Shown here in pieces: positions 6,219-13,984 of a stretch of 27,982 bases of DNA. Within the stretch, counting starts at the first letter, position 1; every line of letters begins with the position of its first letter. Origin of the DNA: a virus; IMG/VR virus record IMGVR_UViG_3300023172_000149, positions 1 to 27,982 of that record; one strand, written 5' to 3'. The translations under genes and the position numbers were made by a program. The notes under the pieces were generated by a model that saw only the letters and a list, made by a program, of their open reading frames with translations, had not been told where the DNA came from and made no database searches.

Positions 6219-7319
6219 TCAGGAAAAGTTGTGAGAGTCAAGACATTCTTTCTGCTGTTCCTCAGAAGGCATCTGGAACTCAGCGTCTACTTTATCATAA
6301 AGTTCCATAAAAACTTGCTTGGTTTCATCATCAAAACGATTCAGACACACTTGCATTGCTTTTGCTTTATCACCAAAGATTTCAAATGCCTTGACGATGT
6401 GAACCAAACGGCGAGTGCTGATAATCTCATCAATACCACCATCGTAGAAGGTCTTACGGATAATGTCTGCCCAGTCAGAAAGACGCTTGCAGAACTCAGC
6501 ATCAGCACAGAGTTTGTTGAGAATCTTCTGCTCAATAGCAGGAGTTGGATACTCTTGCTCAAAAGTCACAGGGAAACGCTCAAGGAATGCCTCATTCAGA
6601 ACATTGGTGCCGATGAAACGACCATCATCAGAACCCTTACCTTTGGTGTTTGCAGTAGCAATCACTTGGAAACCAGCAGCAGGTTTGATGAACTTACCAA
6701 TCTTCTTCAGGAAGACACCTTTTCCTTCGAGAATTGATTGGAGGCAAAGAATCTTGTTGGAAGCAAGGTCAATCTCGTCAAGGAGCAAGATAGCTCCTCG
6801 TTGGAGTGCTTCAATGACTGGGCCATTGTGCCAGACGGTTGCACCATCAACAAGGCGGAAACCGCCAATAAGATCATCTTCATCAGTCTCAATAGTAATG
6901 TTTACACGGATGAGTTCTCGTCCGAGTTGGGCGCAAGCTTGCTCAACACCGAACGTTTTGCCGTTGCCAGAGAGACCCGTAATGAACGTTGGATAGAATA
7001 GACGGGACGAAATAATTTTCTTAACATCACCGAAATTGCCAAACTTGACGAAGGTATCATCTTTTTGGGGGATAAGGTTTTGTTCCACAGACGGAAGTGC
7101 TGCAGGAGCATTATACGTCACTTCAAGTTCTTGAACTGTCTCTTTTGTTACTTTCAGGTTCCACTTGCCACGGCCAACTTTACAATCAGCAAGTTTACCA
7201 GTAACGGTCTGATACCCATGTCCGTTCATCACACACCAAGCACGAACATCACCAGAGGTCACAGTTTCACCGTAGAGTGCTTGAAGGGAAGTACGGATGT
7301 AGTCGGCAGAGAGTGCCAT
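6219..7319 (-). CDS. cobS: CobS/MoxR-like AAA+ ATPase
   Basis: This 366-aa AAA+ ATPase is the protein usually called CobS in marine T4-like phages, after the ATPase subunit of aerobic cobaltochelatase. A helical N-terminal region (1-75) precedes the AAA+ core with Walker A GLSGNGKT (115-122), the ETDEDDLIGGFRLVDG segment (144-159) typical of MoxR/CobS, and Walker B ILLLDEID (177-184). The VWA partner is encoded just upstream, with a zinc-ribbon gene between. No CobN large subunit is visible, so a MoxR-type chaperone role is as plausible as cobalt insertion. It has a possible TATAAT promoter element at 7345-7350. Confidence 0.88.
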   Translation of the reverse strand: MALSADYIRTSLQALYGETVTSGDVRAWCVMNGHGYQTVTGKLADCKVGRGKWNLKVTKETVQELEVTYNAPAALPSVEQNLIPQKDDTFVKFGNFGDVKKIISSRLFYPTFITGLSGNGKTFGVEQACAQLGRELIRVNITIETDEDDLIGGFRLVDGATVWHNGPVIEALQRGAILLLDEIDLASNKILCLQSILEGKGVFLKKIGKFIKPAAGFQVIATANTKGKGSDDGRFIGTNVLNEAFLERFPVTFEQEYPTPAIEQKILNKLCADAEFCKRLSDWADIIRKTFYDGGIDEIISTRRLVHIVKAFEIFGDKAKAMQVCLNRFDDETKQVFMELYDKVDAEFQMPSEEQQKECLDSHNFS

Positions 7320-7344
7320 TGCTTTCTTTGTTTGAACTGAAGTT

Positions 7345-7350
7345 ATTATA
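7345..7350 (-). promoter_or_regulatory. Possible early promoter -10 for the cobS-like gene
   Basis: The minus strand reads TATAAT 25 bases before the ATG at 7319, in the short gap after the zinc-ribbon gene. No good -35 element is visible 16 to 18 bases upstream, so this is a weak call. Confidence 0.35.
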
Positions 7351-7528
7351 GATCAAAATCTAGGTCTTCAGACACTCGAACAGACGGTTCTTCTACTGGC
7401 ACACCATCATGCTTCTTACGACAAACAGCACGGGCATAAGCCCGTGCCAAACTTGTTATTTCGGAGCAAGGTTTATCCCTCTCCCCACAATAAGGACAAG
7501 TTTCATACTTGTCCGAAATCTTAGACAT
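7346..7528 (-). CDS. 60-aa zinc-ribbon protein
   Basis: The 60-aa product carries Cys11-Pro-Tyr-Cys14, followed by Cys21 and Cys36, a layout that can hold one zinc ion, and a very acidic C-terminal tail (SEDLDFDL). The CPYCGERD motif is like those in small nucleic-acid-binding or adaptor proteins. Its start overlaps the stop of the VWA gene (TAATG) and it is followed by the CobS-like ATPase, so it is part of that module. An adaptor between the two large proteins is possible but not shown by the sequence. Confidence 0.72.
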   Translation of the reverse strand: MSKISDKYETCPYCGERDKPCSEITSLARAYARAVCRKKHDGVPVEEPSVRVSEDLDFDL

Positions 7529-9654
7529 TAGGCAATCAACTCCACGAACTCGCCCAGTATTTTCTTATTTAGTTTCTTGGACTTCAAGCTTTTCATGAAA
7601 GCATTCTTGACTTGTGCTTTTGTTGCATCATCCTTTACAAAGAAATCAGTTTCGTTTGAAAGTGCAGAACCAGAAATACCAAAATACTTTTCATAAGCAC
7701 TAGAAGTGATAGAAATACACCTATCCTTCTTCCATCGCTTCATTGCATTATCATGATCATCTCCATAATAACCGCAGTGGCGACGAATAAAGGAACCACT
7801 ATTTCCATCAAGAATACGAATACCAATAAAGTTCACACCAGGAACTTCATCCTTCAAATCCTCAATCAAGATGTCTGTGAACTCCCACCATGCTTCAGGA
7901 ACCTTATAAGTGTTTCCAGTCTTACGATTGCGAAGATAGGTTCCAGTGCCCAACCTACGACATCCGATGTAAGGTTCAGAATAACCAGGATCAATCTGAA
8001 CGTGCCGAACAAGATGACTTGATTCACCATCAGTCAAAATAACACAATTGACTTTCTGAAGTTTATTCTGATTTTTGAACTGAGGAATAATTTTATGAAG
8101 TGCAAGAATACTCTCATTCAGAGGTGTTCCAGAGAGACTCAGACGACCAGGAATAGAGTATTCGACCCAATACTTCATTGAGTAAGCACAACGCCAAATG
8201 TTCTTCATCTGTTCCTCAAGTTCCTTATTGGAAACATCAGAAGTAAAGAACTCCATCAAAGAGAATCGATTATCAACATTAAGAAGACCATCTTTTGGTT
8301 CATAATGAGGTTTCAATGATTGTGGGCGATCATTCTCATCATAAGTTACAACATTGAACTCATAAGTGAAAGCATACACACGGAATGGAATAGATACTTT
8401 TTTACAGAACCATACAAGATTGTAGAGTTGCTTCATAGTGTCCATCAGAACATTGGACATTGAACCAGACCAGTCCAGAACAAACACAAGACCGTGATTC
8501 TTACCGTCAGGAATAACTGTTACTTTCTTGAACAGGTCTTCATTGTATCGATAAGTGTGTAACTTAGTTGTATCGAGAACTCCAGTCCTACTAGTAGTAG
8601 CACGAGAATAAGCGTCTGCAGATTTACGGCACTCGAATTCTTTGACAAGATAATTTACCTCTTTGTTTGCTGACTTTTTATACTTTTGATACTCAGTATC
8701 AGGACGCTCAAACAATTTGGAAGCATCCATAGTTCCATGCTCCACAAGAATACCAAAGTGGTCTTTGATTAGATCATGAACTTCCTCATTGCTGTTTACG
8801 ATTGTATCAAGACTCAAATCAGGTGCCTGAACATACTCATTGCTCAGTGAGTTGCTGATCAAATCTTTGAGTTTTTCATTCAGAACATCATCAGTTTTGA
8901 CTTCAGGATCTGTCCCACCATAAGATTCATCTTCATCCAGTTCTTCACTCTCAGTTCCTTGAGTATCTGGAATAGGTTCTCCACTAGAAGTCTGAGGAAC
9001 TTCAAATTCTGTTTGCTGTTCTTCTTCTTTTTTAGATTCTTCTTCTCCACCACCTTGCTCTTGCTGAGGAGTTTCTACATTAGAAACTTTCTCTTGCTTC
9101 TGTTCTTCTTGCTTTTTCTTACAATACTTGTAAAGAACTTCTGCTGCGTGTTGAGCATCATCAAAAGTTTCTGCGTCAGCAATCAGGTTGATGATTTCCA
9201 TTTCTTCACCACCCTCAATGTGAATGTCGATGAAGGAACCTACTTTGAACCACAGGTTTGCACGGTCAGCAAGGTTCATTGAAGGAATGTCTTCATCACC
9301 AATACAAAAGAAATCATCATCTTGAAGTTCTTTATATCCACGATAAAAAGTCTTGGGAAGACCAGCATACTTACGCTTCATCAGTTTCTCAATGCGAGCA
9401 TCCTCTACAACATTGATGAACTGCTGAGGAACTTTTACAGTCCAGTCTTCATTAGGAGTGAAGAGGGCGTGACCCACTTCGTGAGACACCAGCATGTCGT
9501 AAACATTATTGCTCGCTTTCTCCCACATAGGGAGCGTCAGGACGCGAGTATCTACATTGAATGAAGCAGTCTGTACTTTCTTGTTCTCAATAATCAGGTC
9601 CTCAGTCGCCAGCAACTTGGCGAGTTGACCTTTGATTTCTAGGTTGACCGTCAT
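7528..9654 (-). CDS. CobT-like VWA protein with an HEVGH motif
   Basis: The 708-aa product has an N-terminal domain with HEVGH (58-62), followed by NVVEDARIEKLMKRKY (81-96), a combination that looks like a metal-dependent peptidase core. A low-complexity Glu/Gln/Lys linker covers about 180 to 260. A von Willebrand A domain begins at about 385, with the metal-binding MIDAS motif DWSGSMS (394-400), SGTPLNES and TDGESS. VWA proteins partnered with MoxR/CobS ATPases, such as CobT, act with them as remodelling machines. Marine phage versions are often labelled cobalt chelatase or peptidase. The ATG at 9654 follows a short promoter-like gap. The role in infection is not known. Confidence 0.82.
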   Translation of the reverse strand: MTVNLEIKGQLAKLLATEDLIIENKKVQTASFNVDTRVLTLPMWEKASNNVYDMLVSHEVGHALFTPNEDWTVKVPQQFINVVEDARIEKLMKRKYAGLPKTFYRGYKELQDDDFFCIGDEDIPSMNLADRANLWFKVGSFIDIHIEGGEEMEIINLIADAETFDDAQHAAEVLYKYCKKKQEEQKQEKVSNVETPQQEQGGGEEESKKEEEQQTEFEVPQTSSGEPIPDTQGTESEELDEDESYGGTDPEVKTDDVLNEKLKDLISNSLSNEYVQAPDLSLDTIVNSNEEVHDLIKDHFGILVEHGTMDASKLFERPDTEYQKYKKSANKEVNYLVKEFECRKSADAYSRATTSRTGVLDTTKLHTYRYNEDLFKKVTVIPDGKNHGLVFVLDWSGSMSNVLMDTMKQLYNLVWFCKKVSIPFRVYAFTYEFNVVTYDENDRPQSLKPHYEPKDGLLNVDNRFSLMEFFTSDVSNKELEEQMKNIWRCAYSMKYWVEYSIPGRLSLSGTPLNESILALHKIIPQFKNQNKLQKVNCVILTDGESSHLVRHVQIDPGYSEPYIGCRRLGTGTYLRNRKTGNTYKVPEAWWEFTDILIEDLKDEVPGVNFIGIRILDGNSGSFIRRHCGYYGDDHDNAMKRWKKDRCISITSSAYEKYFGISGSALSNETDFFVKDDATKAQVKNAFMKSLKSKKLNKKILGEFVELIA

Positions 9655-9677
9655 GGTTCTTTGTTTCGTATGGAACT

Positions 9678-9683
9678 ATTATA
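9678..9683 (-). promoter_or_regulatory. Possible early promoter -10 for the VWA gene
   Basis: TATAAT on the minus strand lies 24 bases before the ATG at 9654 and overlaps the stop codon of the 48-aa gene. It comes directly after a terminator, where a new promoter is expected. The -35 region is poor (GCCTAA at the ideal distance). Confidence 0.42.
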
Positions 9684-9825
9684 CAAAAGAACCCTGCTGG
9701 TTAGGCAGGGTCATGTGGCGGTTCTTAAAGTGTCTGAGTGCCTCTTTTCGTGCCCTCATTGCTTGTGGTTTGAGTTTTCGTTTCTGCTCCTTCTTGGAGT
9801 GATGTTTCCAGTTTGGGACTTGCAT
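9679..9825 (-). CDS. 48-aa very basic protein
   Basis: This 48-residue ORF starts MQVPNWKHHSKKEQKRKLKP and continues with MRARKEALRHFKNRHM. About a third of the residues are Lys or Arg and several are His, so it should bind nucleic acid. It fills the gap between gp46 and the VWA gene on the coding strand. The first Met lies 14 bases after the gp46 stop, with only a weak Shine-Dalgarno (AAAGAA). I do not recognise a named family. The even helical spacing of basic residues and the tight fit between neighbours argue for a gene; absence of a strong ribosome site argues for caution. Confidence 0.6.
   Translation of the reverse strand: MQVPNWKHHSKKEQKRKLKPQAMRARKEALRHFKNRHMTLPNQQGSFV
9684..9711 (-). 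terminator. Terminator inside the end of the 48-aa gene
   Basis: On the minus strand ACCCTGC and GCAGGGT form a perfect 7-bp stem around a 7-base loop, followed by TCTTTTGT. The hairpin is made by the last codons of the 48-aa gene, so it would end transcripts of the gp55-gp47-gp46 group at the very end of that gene. Confidence 0.65.
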
Positions 9826-9839
9826 TGTTCTTTGGTGTA

Positions 9840-11552
9840 TCAGGACATCATACGGGAGAATCCTTTGACTTTCTCGAACCTTATGACACTTTGGAATTTG
9901 TCCTCAAGTCCAGTCTTATGAGAAATCACAAATACATTAGCATCTTTAATCACAAATCGAATAATCTTTAAGAACTCATCAGTTCCATAACCATCCAATG
10001 AACTATCAAATACCTCATCAAGAATCAAAAGATTAGTACTAGTTGAGTTTTTAAACTTGGCAACTTCCCTCCAAGTAAAGAGAAGTGCCAAGTCGATTCT
10101 TTGTTTTTCTCCTTCGCTAAATGAACTGTAAGAAAAATCCTCGTGGATTGGTGTTTGAATTGTTTCGTTGAACTCCTCGTCCAGAGTAAAGTTGATGTAA
10201 AAATCCATCATCTGAAGATACTTATTGACCTGCTGATTAATCAGAGGAAGATACTTTTTGATGATCTTTGTTTTTACACCTCCGTCTTTTAGAAGACTGT
10301 AAATGTAATCGTAGTAAGTAATATTCTCTTTTTGTTTGTAGAAGTCCTCAGTTAATGATTGGAGGTCTTCTTTAAATTTTGCTAACTTGTCATGCTCAAC
10401 ACTTCGGTTTGCAAGGTCTTCGGCAGTTCTTTGAATTTCATTTTGTAAATCTCTGATCTGTCGATGTATTGATGTAATCCGAGAATTGTTTTTAGAAATA
10501 CCATTCGTTAAGTTAGAAACATCCTTGGAAATCTGAAGGAAATGATCTTCTCTGATTTCTTCATCACGAATTGCCTGCTCAAGTTCTTTATAAGCATTTT
10601 GCAGTTCTTTTGCCTTTGATTTGGCTTCACTAATTTTATTTAACCTAAACTCTTCTTCTAGGTCTTGGGTGCAGGTGGGGCATACCGTATTTTCCTTAAA
10701 GAAACTATGCTCTTCAGTAATCGTCGCTACCTTCTGAGTCATCTTTCCTTTAAGGTTTCCTAACTTACGAAGTTTTTCTTTTGCTCCTTTGTAAGATTCT
10801 AGTTTCTTATTCAGGTCTTCAATCTCAGAACCAAGATTTTCTACTTCTTCTCCGAGAGAAGTTTCCTCATCACAAAGTTCATCAATCTTATCTTCCTTAT
10901 CCTTTATTGATTCCTTTCCCCTCTTTTCAATGTCCTCAATAAAGTTCTCCTGCATCTCAATCTTATCAGAAAGAGATTCTTTTTTAAGGTCAAGATTCTT
11001 AACTTGCTCTTTCAGAAAACGAATTTTATCTTTAACAATAGATGTCATTGAAGAAAAGATTTTGATGTCAAGTAAGTCTTCAATAACTTCTCTACGACTT
11101 GCAGCAGTCAACTGCATAAAAGGAACAAAGTTACTACTACCAAGAATCACAACCTGAGTGAATGACTTATAGTTCATCTTAAGAACATTTTGCTCAAGCC
11201 ATTTCTGCTGATCAATCGAAGATGCTTCTTGGTTTAATACCTCTCCATTCTTATGAATTTCAAAGACTGTTGGTTTAATTCCTCTACGAACTTTCCAGTC
11301 AATAGTTCCAATAGAAAAATCAATTTCAACCAAACAATCTTTTTCGTTTGTGGAGTTAATCAGTTGTGGTTTATTGATTCCACGAAAAGATTTACCAAAC
11401 AAAGAAAAAGTTAGTGCGTCAAGAACAGTACTCTTTCCTGCTCCATTCGTACCAACAATTAATGTAGTATTTGATTTATCAAACTCAATCTCATTAAACT
11501 GATTTCCAGTGGATAAAAAGTTTTTAAATTTAATTTTCTTAAACAGTATCAT
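9840..11552 (-). CDS. 46: Recombination nuclease subunit gp46 (Rad50-like)
   Basis: gp46 is the SMC/Rad50-type ATPase that works with gp47 to resect DNA ends for recombination-dependent replication. The 570-aa product (T4: 560 aa) has Walker A GTNGAGKST (34-42), long coiled coils from about 170 to 415 broken by the zinc-hook CPTC (291-294), the ABC signature SFSEGEKQR (477-485) and Walker B LLILDEVFD (508-516). It starts with ATG overlapping the DUF3110-like gene by 14 bases. Everything expected of an active enzyme is present. Confidence 0.96.
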   Translation of the reverse strand: MILFKKIKFKNFLSTGNQFNEIEFDKSNTTLIVGTNGAGKSTVLDALTFSLFGKSFRGINKPQLINSTNEKDCLVEIDFSIGTIDWKVRRGIKPTVFEIHKNGEVLNQEASSIDQQKWLEQNVLKMNYKSFTQVVILGSSNFVPFMQLTAASRREVIEDLLDIKIFSSMTSIVKDKIRFLKEQVKNLDLKKESLSDKIEMQENFIEDIEKRGKESIKDKEDKIDELCDEETSLGEEVENLGSEIEDLNKKLESYKGAKEKLRKLGNLKGKMTQKVATITEEHSFFKENTVCPTCTQDLEEEFRLNKISEAKSKAKELQNAYKELEQAIRDEEIREDHFLQISKDVSNLTNGISKNNSRITSIHRQIRDLQNEIQRTAEDLANRSVEHDKLAKFKEDLQSLTEDFYKQKENITYYDYIYSLLKDGGVKTKIIKKYLPLINQQVNKYLQMMDFYINFTLDEEFNETIQTPIHEDFSYSSFSEGEKQRIDLALLFTWREVAKFKNSTSTNLLILDEVFDSSLDGYGTDEFLKIIRFVIKDANVFVISHKTGLEDKFQSVIRFEKVKGFSRMMS

Positions 11553-11808
11553 TTTCAGTAGGAGGTATCACAATATCATTAGAATCAAAAACTATGTAAC
11601 TATGCCCGTGCATTTCACATACTTGTAAGATTAACTCTTTATCAACTTCAACTACGTTCATCTCTGGACTACCAGAATTTTCCAGCATCATAGCAAAACG
11701 TGTTGCATCATCTTCTTCTTCAAAGATGTAAAGAATTTGTTCCCCAAATTCATTTCTTACAGAATAAGCACCTTCCTCCTCTCTTCCGTCAATTGTGATT
11801 ATAAACAT
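11539..11808 (-). CDS. DUF3110-like protein between gp47 and gp46
   Basis: The 89-aa product starts MFIITIDGREEEGAYSV and continues with LYIFEEEDDATRFAMMLE and VVEVDKELILQVCEMHGH. This strand-helix-strand order with an acidic DDA.RFA helix matches my memory of DUF3110, a small family best known from cyanobacteria. That supports a cyanobacterial host link. The function is unknown. The ATG at 11808 shares its first base with the gp47 stop (TAATG), so the upstream non-ATG extension of the frame is rejected. It is co-translated with the gp46-gp47 nuclease. Confidence 0.7.
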   Translation of the reverse strand: MFIITIDGREEEGAYSVRNEFGEQILYIFEEEDDATRFAMMLENSGSPEMNVVEVDKELILQVCEMHGHSYIVFDSNDIVIPPTENDTV

Positions 11809-12839
11809 TAGAACACTTCGCAAGACTCCTGATAAACTTCCTGAATCATTTTCTTTAGGACTGATTTGTCCAATTCATTTTCTGATTCGGTAATGTATCT
11901 ATTCAAGATAGAAAGCGTGTTCTCAGACTCAATGTCTTCAGTCGTCTTTTCATCTTCTACTACCTGGAAGTTTTCTACAATTTTAACTTCAGCAGGATTT
12001 TGGGAATAGATGTACTCTAAGTATTTTTCAAACTTGAGATGATTTTTCTTTTCTCTAACAACAACCTTTACGATTTTATTCTCAAAGTCTTGTTCTTCAT
12101 CCAAGTCATCTTCAACATAATTGACTAGTTTGAAAATGCTGTAGGGATTGTTTATTGGAAAATGTTCCAGAGTTTCTGTATCAAAGATGGTGAATCCTCT
12201 CCGATCACCGACATCTGACCAGAACATTTCGTATGGATTTCCCAAGTAGTATATCCGTCCATCATCCGATCGAGTGTGATAGTGACCGCTGAAGACCTTG
12301 GTGAACTTTGAATATAACTTGCCATCATGACCATGGTCCATGACGATTTGTTTATTAACTCTAAATCCGTTGAGTTCAAGGTGCCCCATCGCGACTTTGC
12401 AAGTCGTACCTTTAATAAGTTTATAAGATTCTGTCTCATTGTTTTCATTAATCCAAGGTAAAAATAGTATATCTAGTCCTCCAATCTTGACCTCTGTTGG
12501 GGAAGAGTAAGTCTTAATGTTGGAATAAGAGTTAAGAAGCAGTTCAGGAGAGTTGACTTGACTGGTATTCTTGTAGTAAGTATCATGATTACCAATCATC
12601 ATGTGAACCTTGTACTTAGACAAAGGGTCAAAGACAACTCTTTTTGCCCATTCTAAACTTGCATAATCAATGGTTTTGCGAGCATCAAATGCATCACCCA
12701 TGTGGATGACTGTATCTATCCCGTACTGTTCCAGCGTCGGGAAAAAGACAGTTCTATAAAAGTTCTCAAAGTATTCTTCAAATACCTTAGAACCTTTCTT
12801 AAACCCATAATGAGTGTCGGTGATAATCGCGACTTTCAT
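11808..12839 (-). CDS. 47: Recombination nuclease subunit gp47 (Mre11-like)
   Basis: gp47 is the metal-dependent nuclease that pairs with gp46. The 343-aa length matches T4 gp47 (339 aa). The metallophosphoesterase signature is complete: DTHYG (8-12), GDAFDAR (48-54), GNHDTYY (83-89), GHLE (152-155) and SGHYH (184-188), which together supply the two-metal site. The C-terminal 100 residues are acidic and helical, the likely contact with gp46. It starts one base after the gp55 stop. Confidence 0.96.
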   Translation of the reverse strand: MKVAIITDTHYGFKKGSKVFEEYFENFYRTVFFPTLEQYGIDTVIHMGDAFDARKTIDYASLEWAKRVVFDPLSKYKVHMMIGNHDTYYKNTSQVNSPELLLNSYSNIKTYSSPTEVKIGGLDILFLPWINENNETESYKLIKGTTCKVAMGHLELNGFRVNKQIVMDHGHDGKLYSKFTKVFSGHYHTRSDDGRIYYLGNPYEMFWSDVGDRRGFTIFDTETLEHFPINNPYSIFKLVNYVEDDLDEEQDFENKIVKVVVREKKNHLKFEKYLEYIYSQNPAEVKIVENFQVVEDEKTTEDIESENTLSILNRYITESENELDKSVLKKMIQEVYQESCEVF

Positions 12840-13361
12840 TCAATAACGAAGTTTGATGTGAACGTTTTCCTTAATACTATTATAATCTGAATAGTTGGAT
12901 CCGTCAATAGTATTGTCGTCACAGAAGACTTCACTAAATCCAGTCTTTTCAAGAATTTTATTTTTGATTTCCAATTGTCTCTTTTCTTTTGCAATTCTTC
13001 TCAGAAAAGCATAAGTAATAACTTGGGTAAAATATGCAAATGGATTAGATGATTTCTCTGGATTGAAGTTCAATACACACTGAATGCAGTTTTCAATTCC
13101 ATCAGAAACCATTTCATCAATGAAGATGTAATTGATAAAATTTGTTTTGTATGATAAGTGAGTTGCCATCTTAATAAAGCAATCACCAATGTATCTTGGT
13201 ATTTGGGGTTTATTGGGACTTTTCCATTTCCTCAATTCCTCATTTGTAATCTCTGGATTTTCTTTGACTGCTTCTGCCATTACAACTCTTCTGTACTCAA
13301 TCAGTGCAGCAAGAAACTCTTTGTTGTTTACATAATGTTCCGACTTTTTTCTCTTAGGCAT
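12840..13361 (-). CDS. 55: Late-transcription sigma factor gp55
   Basis: gp55 replaces host sigma70 on RNA polymerase so that TATAAATA late promoters are read. The 173-aa product (T4: 185 aa) has the hallmark YVNNKEFLAALIEYRR near the start, then DEMVSDGIENCIQCVLNFNPEKSSNPFAYFTQV, the sigma region 2-like core, and AFLRRIAKEKRQ. In-frame ATGs at 13379 and 13361 and a GTG further up are possible; I chose 13361, which gives MPKRKKSEHY, although no good Shine-Dalgarno is seen at either. Late promoters matching its expected target occur in this window. Confidence 0.93.
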   Translation of the reverse strand: MPKRKKSEHYVNNKEFLAALIEYRRVVMAEAVKENPEITNEELRKWKSPNKPQIPRYIGDCFIKMATHLSYKTNFINYIFIDEMVSDGIENCIQCVLNFNPEKSSNPFAYFTQVITYAFLRRIAKEKRQLEIKNKILEKTGFSEVFCDDNTIDGSNYSDYNSIKENVHIKLRY

Positions 13362-13406
13362 TGTTCCAACAGTAATCATAAAATGTACTAATCTAACTAT
13401 GTAGAC

Positions 13407-13435
13407 ATTATACCATTTCACCTATCAATAATCAA
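13407..13435 (-). promoter_or_regulatory. Sigma70-type promoter for gp55
   Basis: On the minus strand TTGATT (13435-13430), a 17-base spacer and TATAAT (13412-13407) form a good sigma70 promoter. Transcription would start near 13400, shortly before the gp55 ATG. It should serve the gp55-gp47-DUF3110-gp46 group early in infection. Confidence 0.6.
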
Positions 13436-13438
13436 TAG

Positions 13439-13468
13439 TTGACAATACCTTTTGTTTCTGTGTATAAT
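13439..13468 (+). promoter_or_regulatory. Consensus sigma70 promoter facing antisense
   Basis: The plus strand has TTGACA (13439-13444), an 18-base spacer and TATAAT (13463-13468), a perfect match at both boxes. It points away from gp55 and into the 3' end of the 162-aa gene, opposite to every gene in the window. No open frame downstream looks real, so if used it would make an antisense or small RNA starting near 13475. Chance in AT-rich DNA is possible. Confidence 0.5.
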
Positions 13469-13495
13469 CTCTTTGTCAGGTTTGAAGAAACAGCT

Positions 13496-13984
13496 TTAGC
13501 TATTATTATAGAGTTTCTCTAGAGACTTCTTAGCATCATTAACATTAGATAGATAACCCATCTTTCTAGATGCAGTCTTTTTCATCTTCATTGATCCATC
13601 ACCAATATAATTATTAAATTGTTCATACATTGAAATCATTTCTAAATCTGTATTTTCAGATAGAGATAAGACATCATCAGTATCAATAATAAAAAGAGAA
13701 TTTTTAGTAGTCTTTAACCAAGGTTCTACTTTGTAACCACTTAGTCCTCTTCTATTTTTTAATTCAGTAATGGTGATAGGAGAACTCAAAAGTAACATGG
13801 TCTTATCTTCATCTTTTGAAGCCATTACTTTTGCAAAGATTTCTTCTCCAGTTTTAAGTTTGACTGTCGAATAAAAATCTTCTTCTAATGGTTTTCCACT
13901 AAAGAGAACTGTTTCTGTAACTGGTTCTTTTTTTTCTTCTTTCTTTCTGAAGAACTTACTGAATAAGTTTTTTATTTGCTTCAT
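13496..13984 (-). CDS. 162-aa protein with a possible Sm-like domain
   Basis: The product starts with a basic helix (KQIKNLFSKFFRKKEEKKE), followed by a beta-rich domain at about residues 38 to 110 with VKLKTGEEIFAKVM, TMLLLSSPITI, VEPW (86-89) and SLFIIDTDDVLSLSE, and a helical tail. The TGEE, PW and strand order is shared with the 97-aa protein at 2664-2957, which suggests a common Sm-like fold. The basic start may bind nucleic acid or membrane. It overlaps the uvsW stop by four bases (ATGA). I do not know its function. Confidence 0.68.
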   Translation of the reverse strand: MKQIKNLFSKFFRKKEEKKEPVTETVLFSGKPLEEDFYSTVKLKTGEEIFAKVMASKDEDKTMLLLSSPITITELKNRRGLSGYKVEPWLKTTKNSLFIIDTDDVLSLSENTDLEMISMYEQFNNYIGDGSMKMKKTASRKMGYLSNVNDAKKSLEKLYNNS

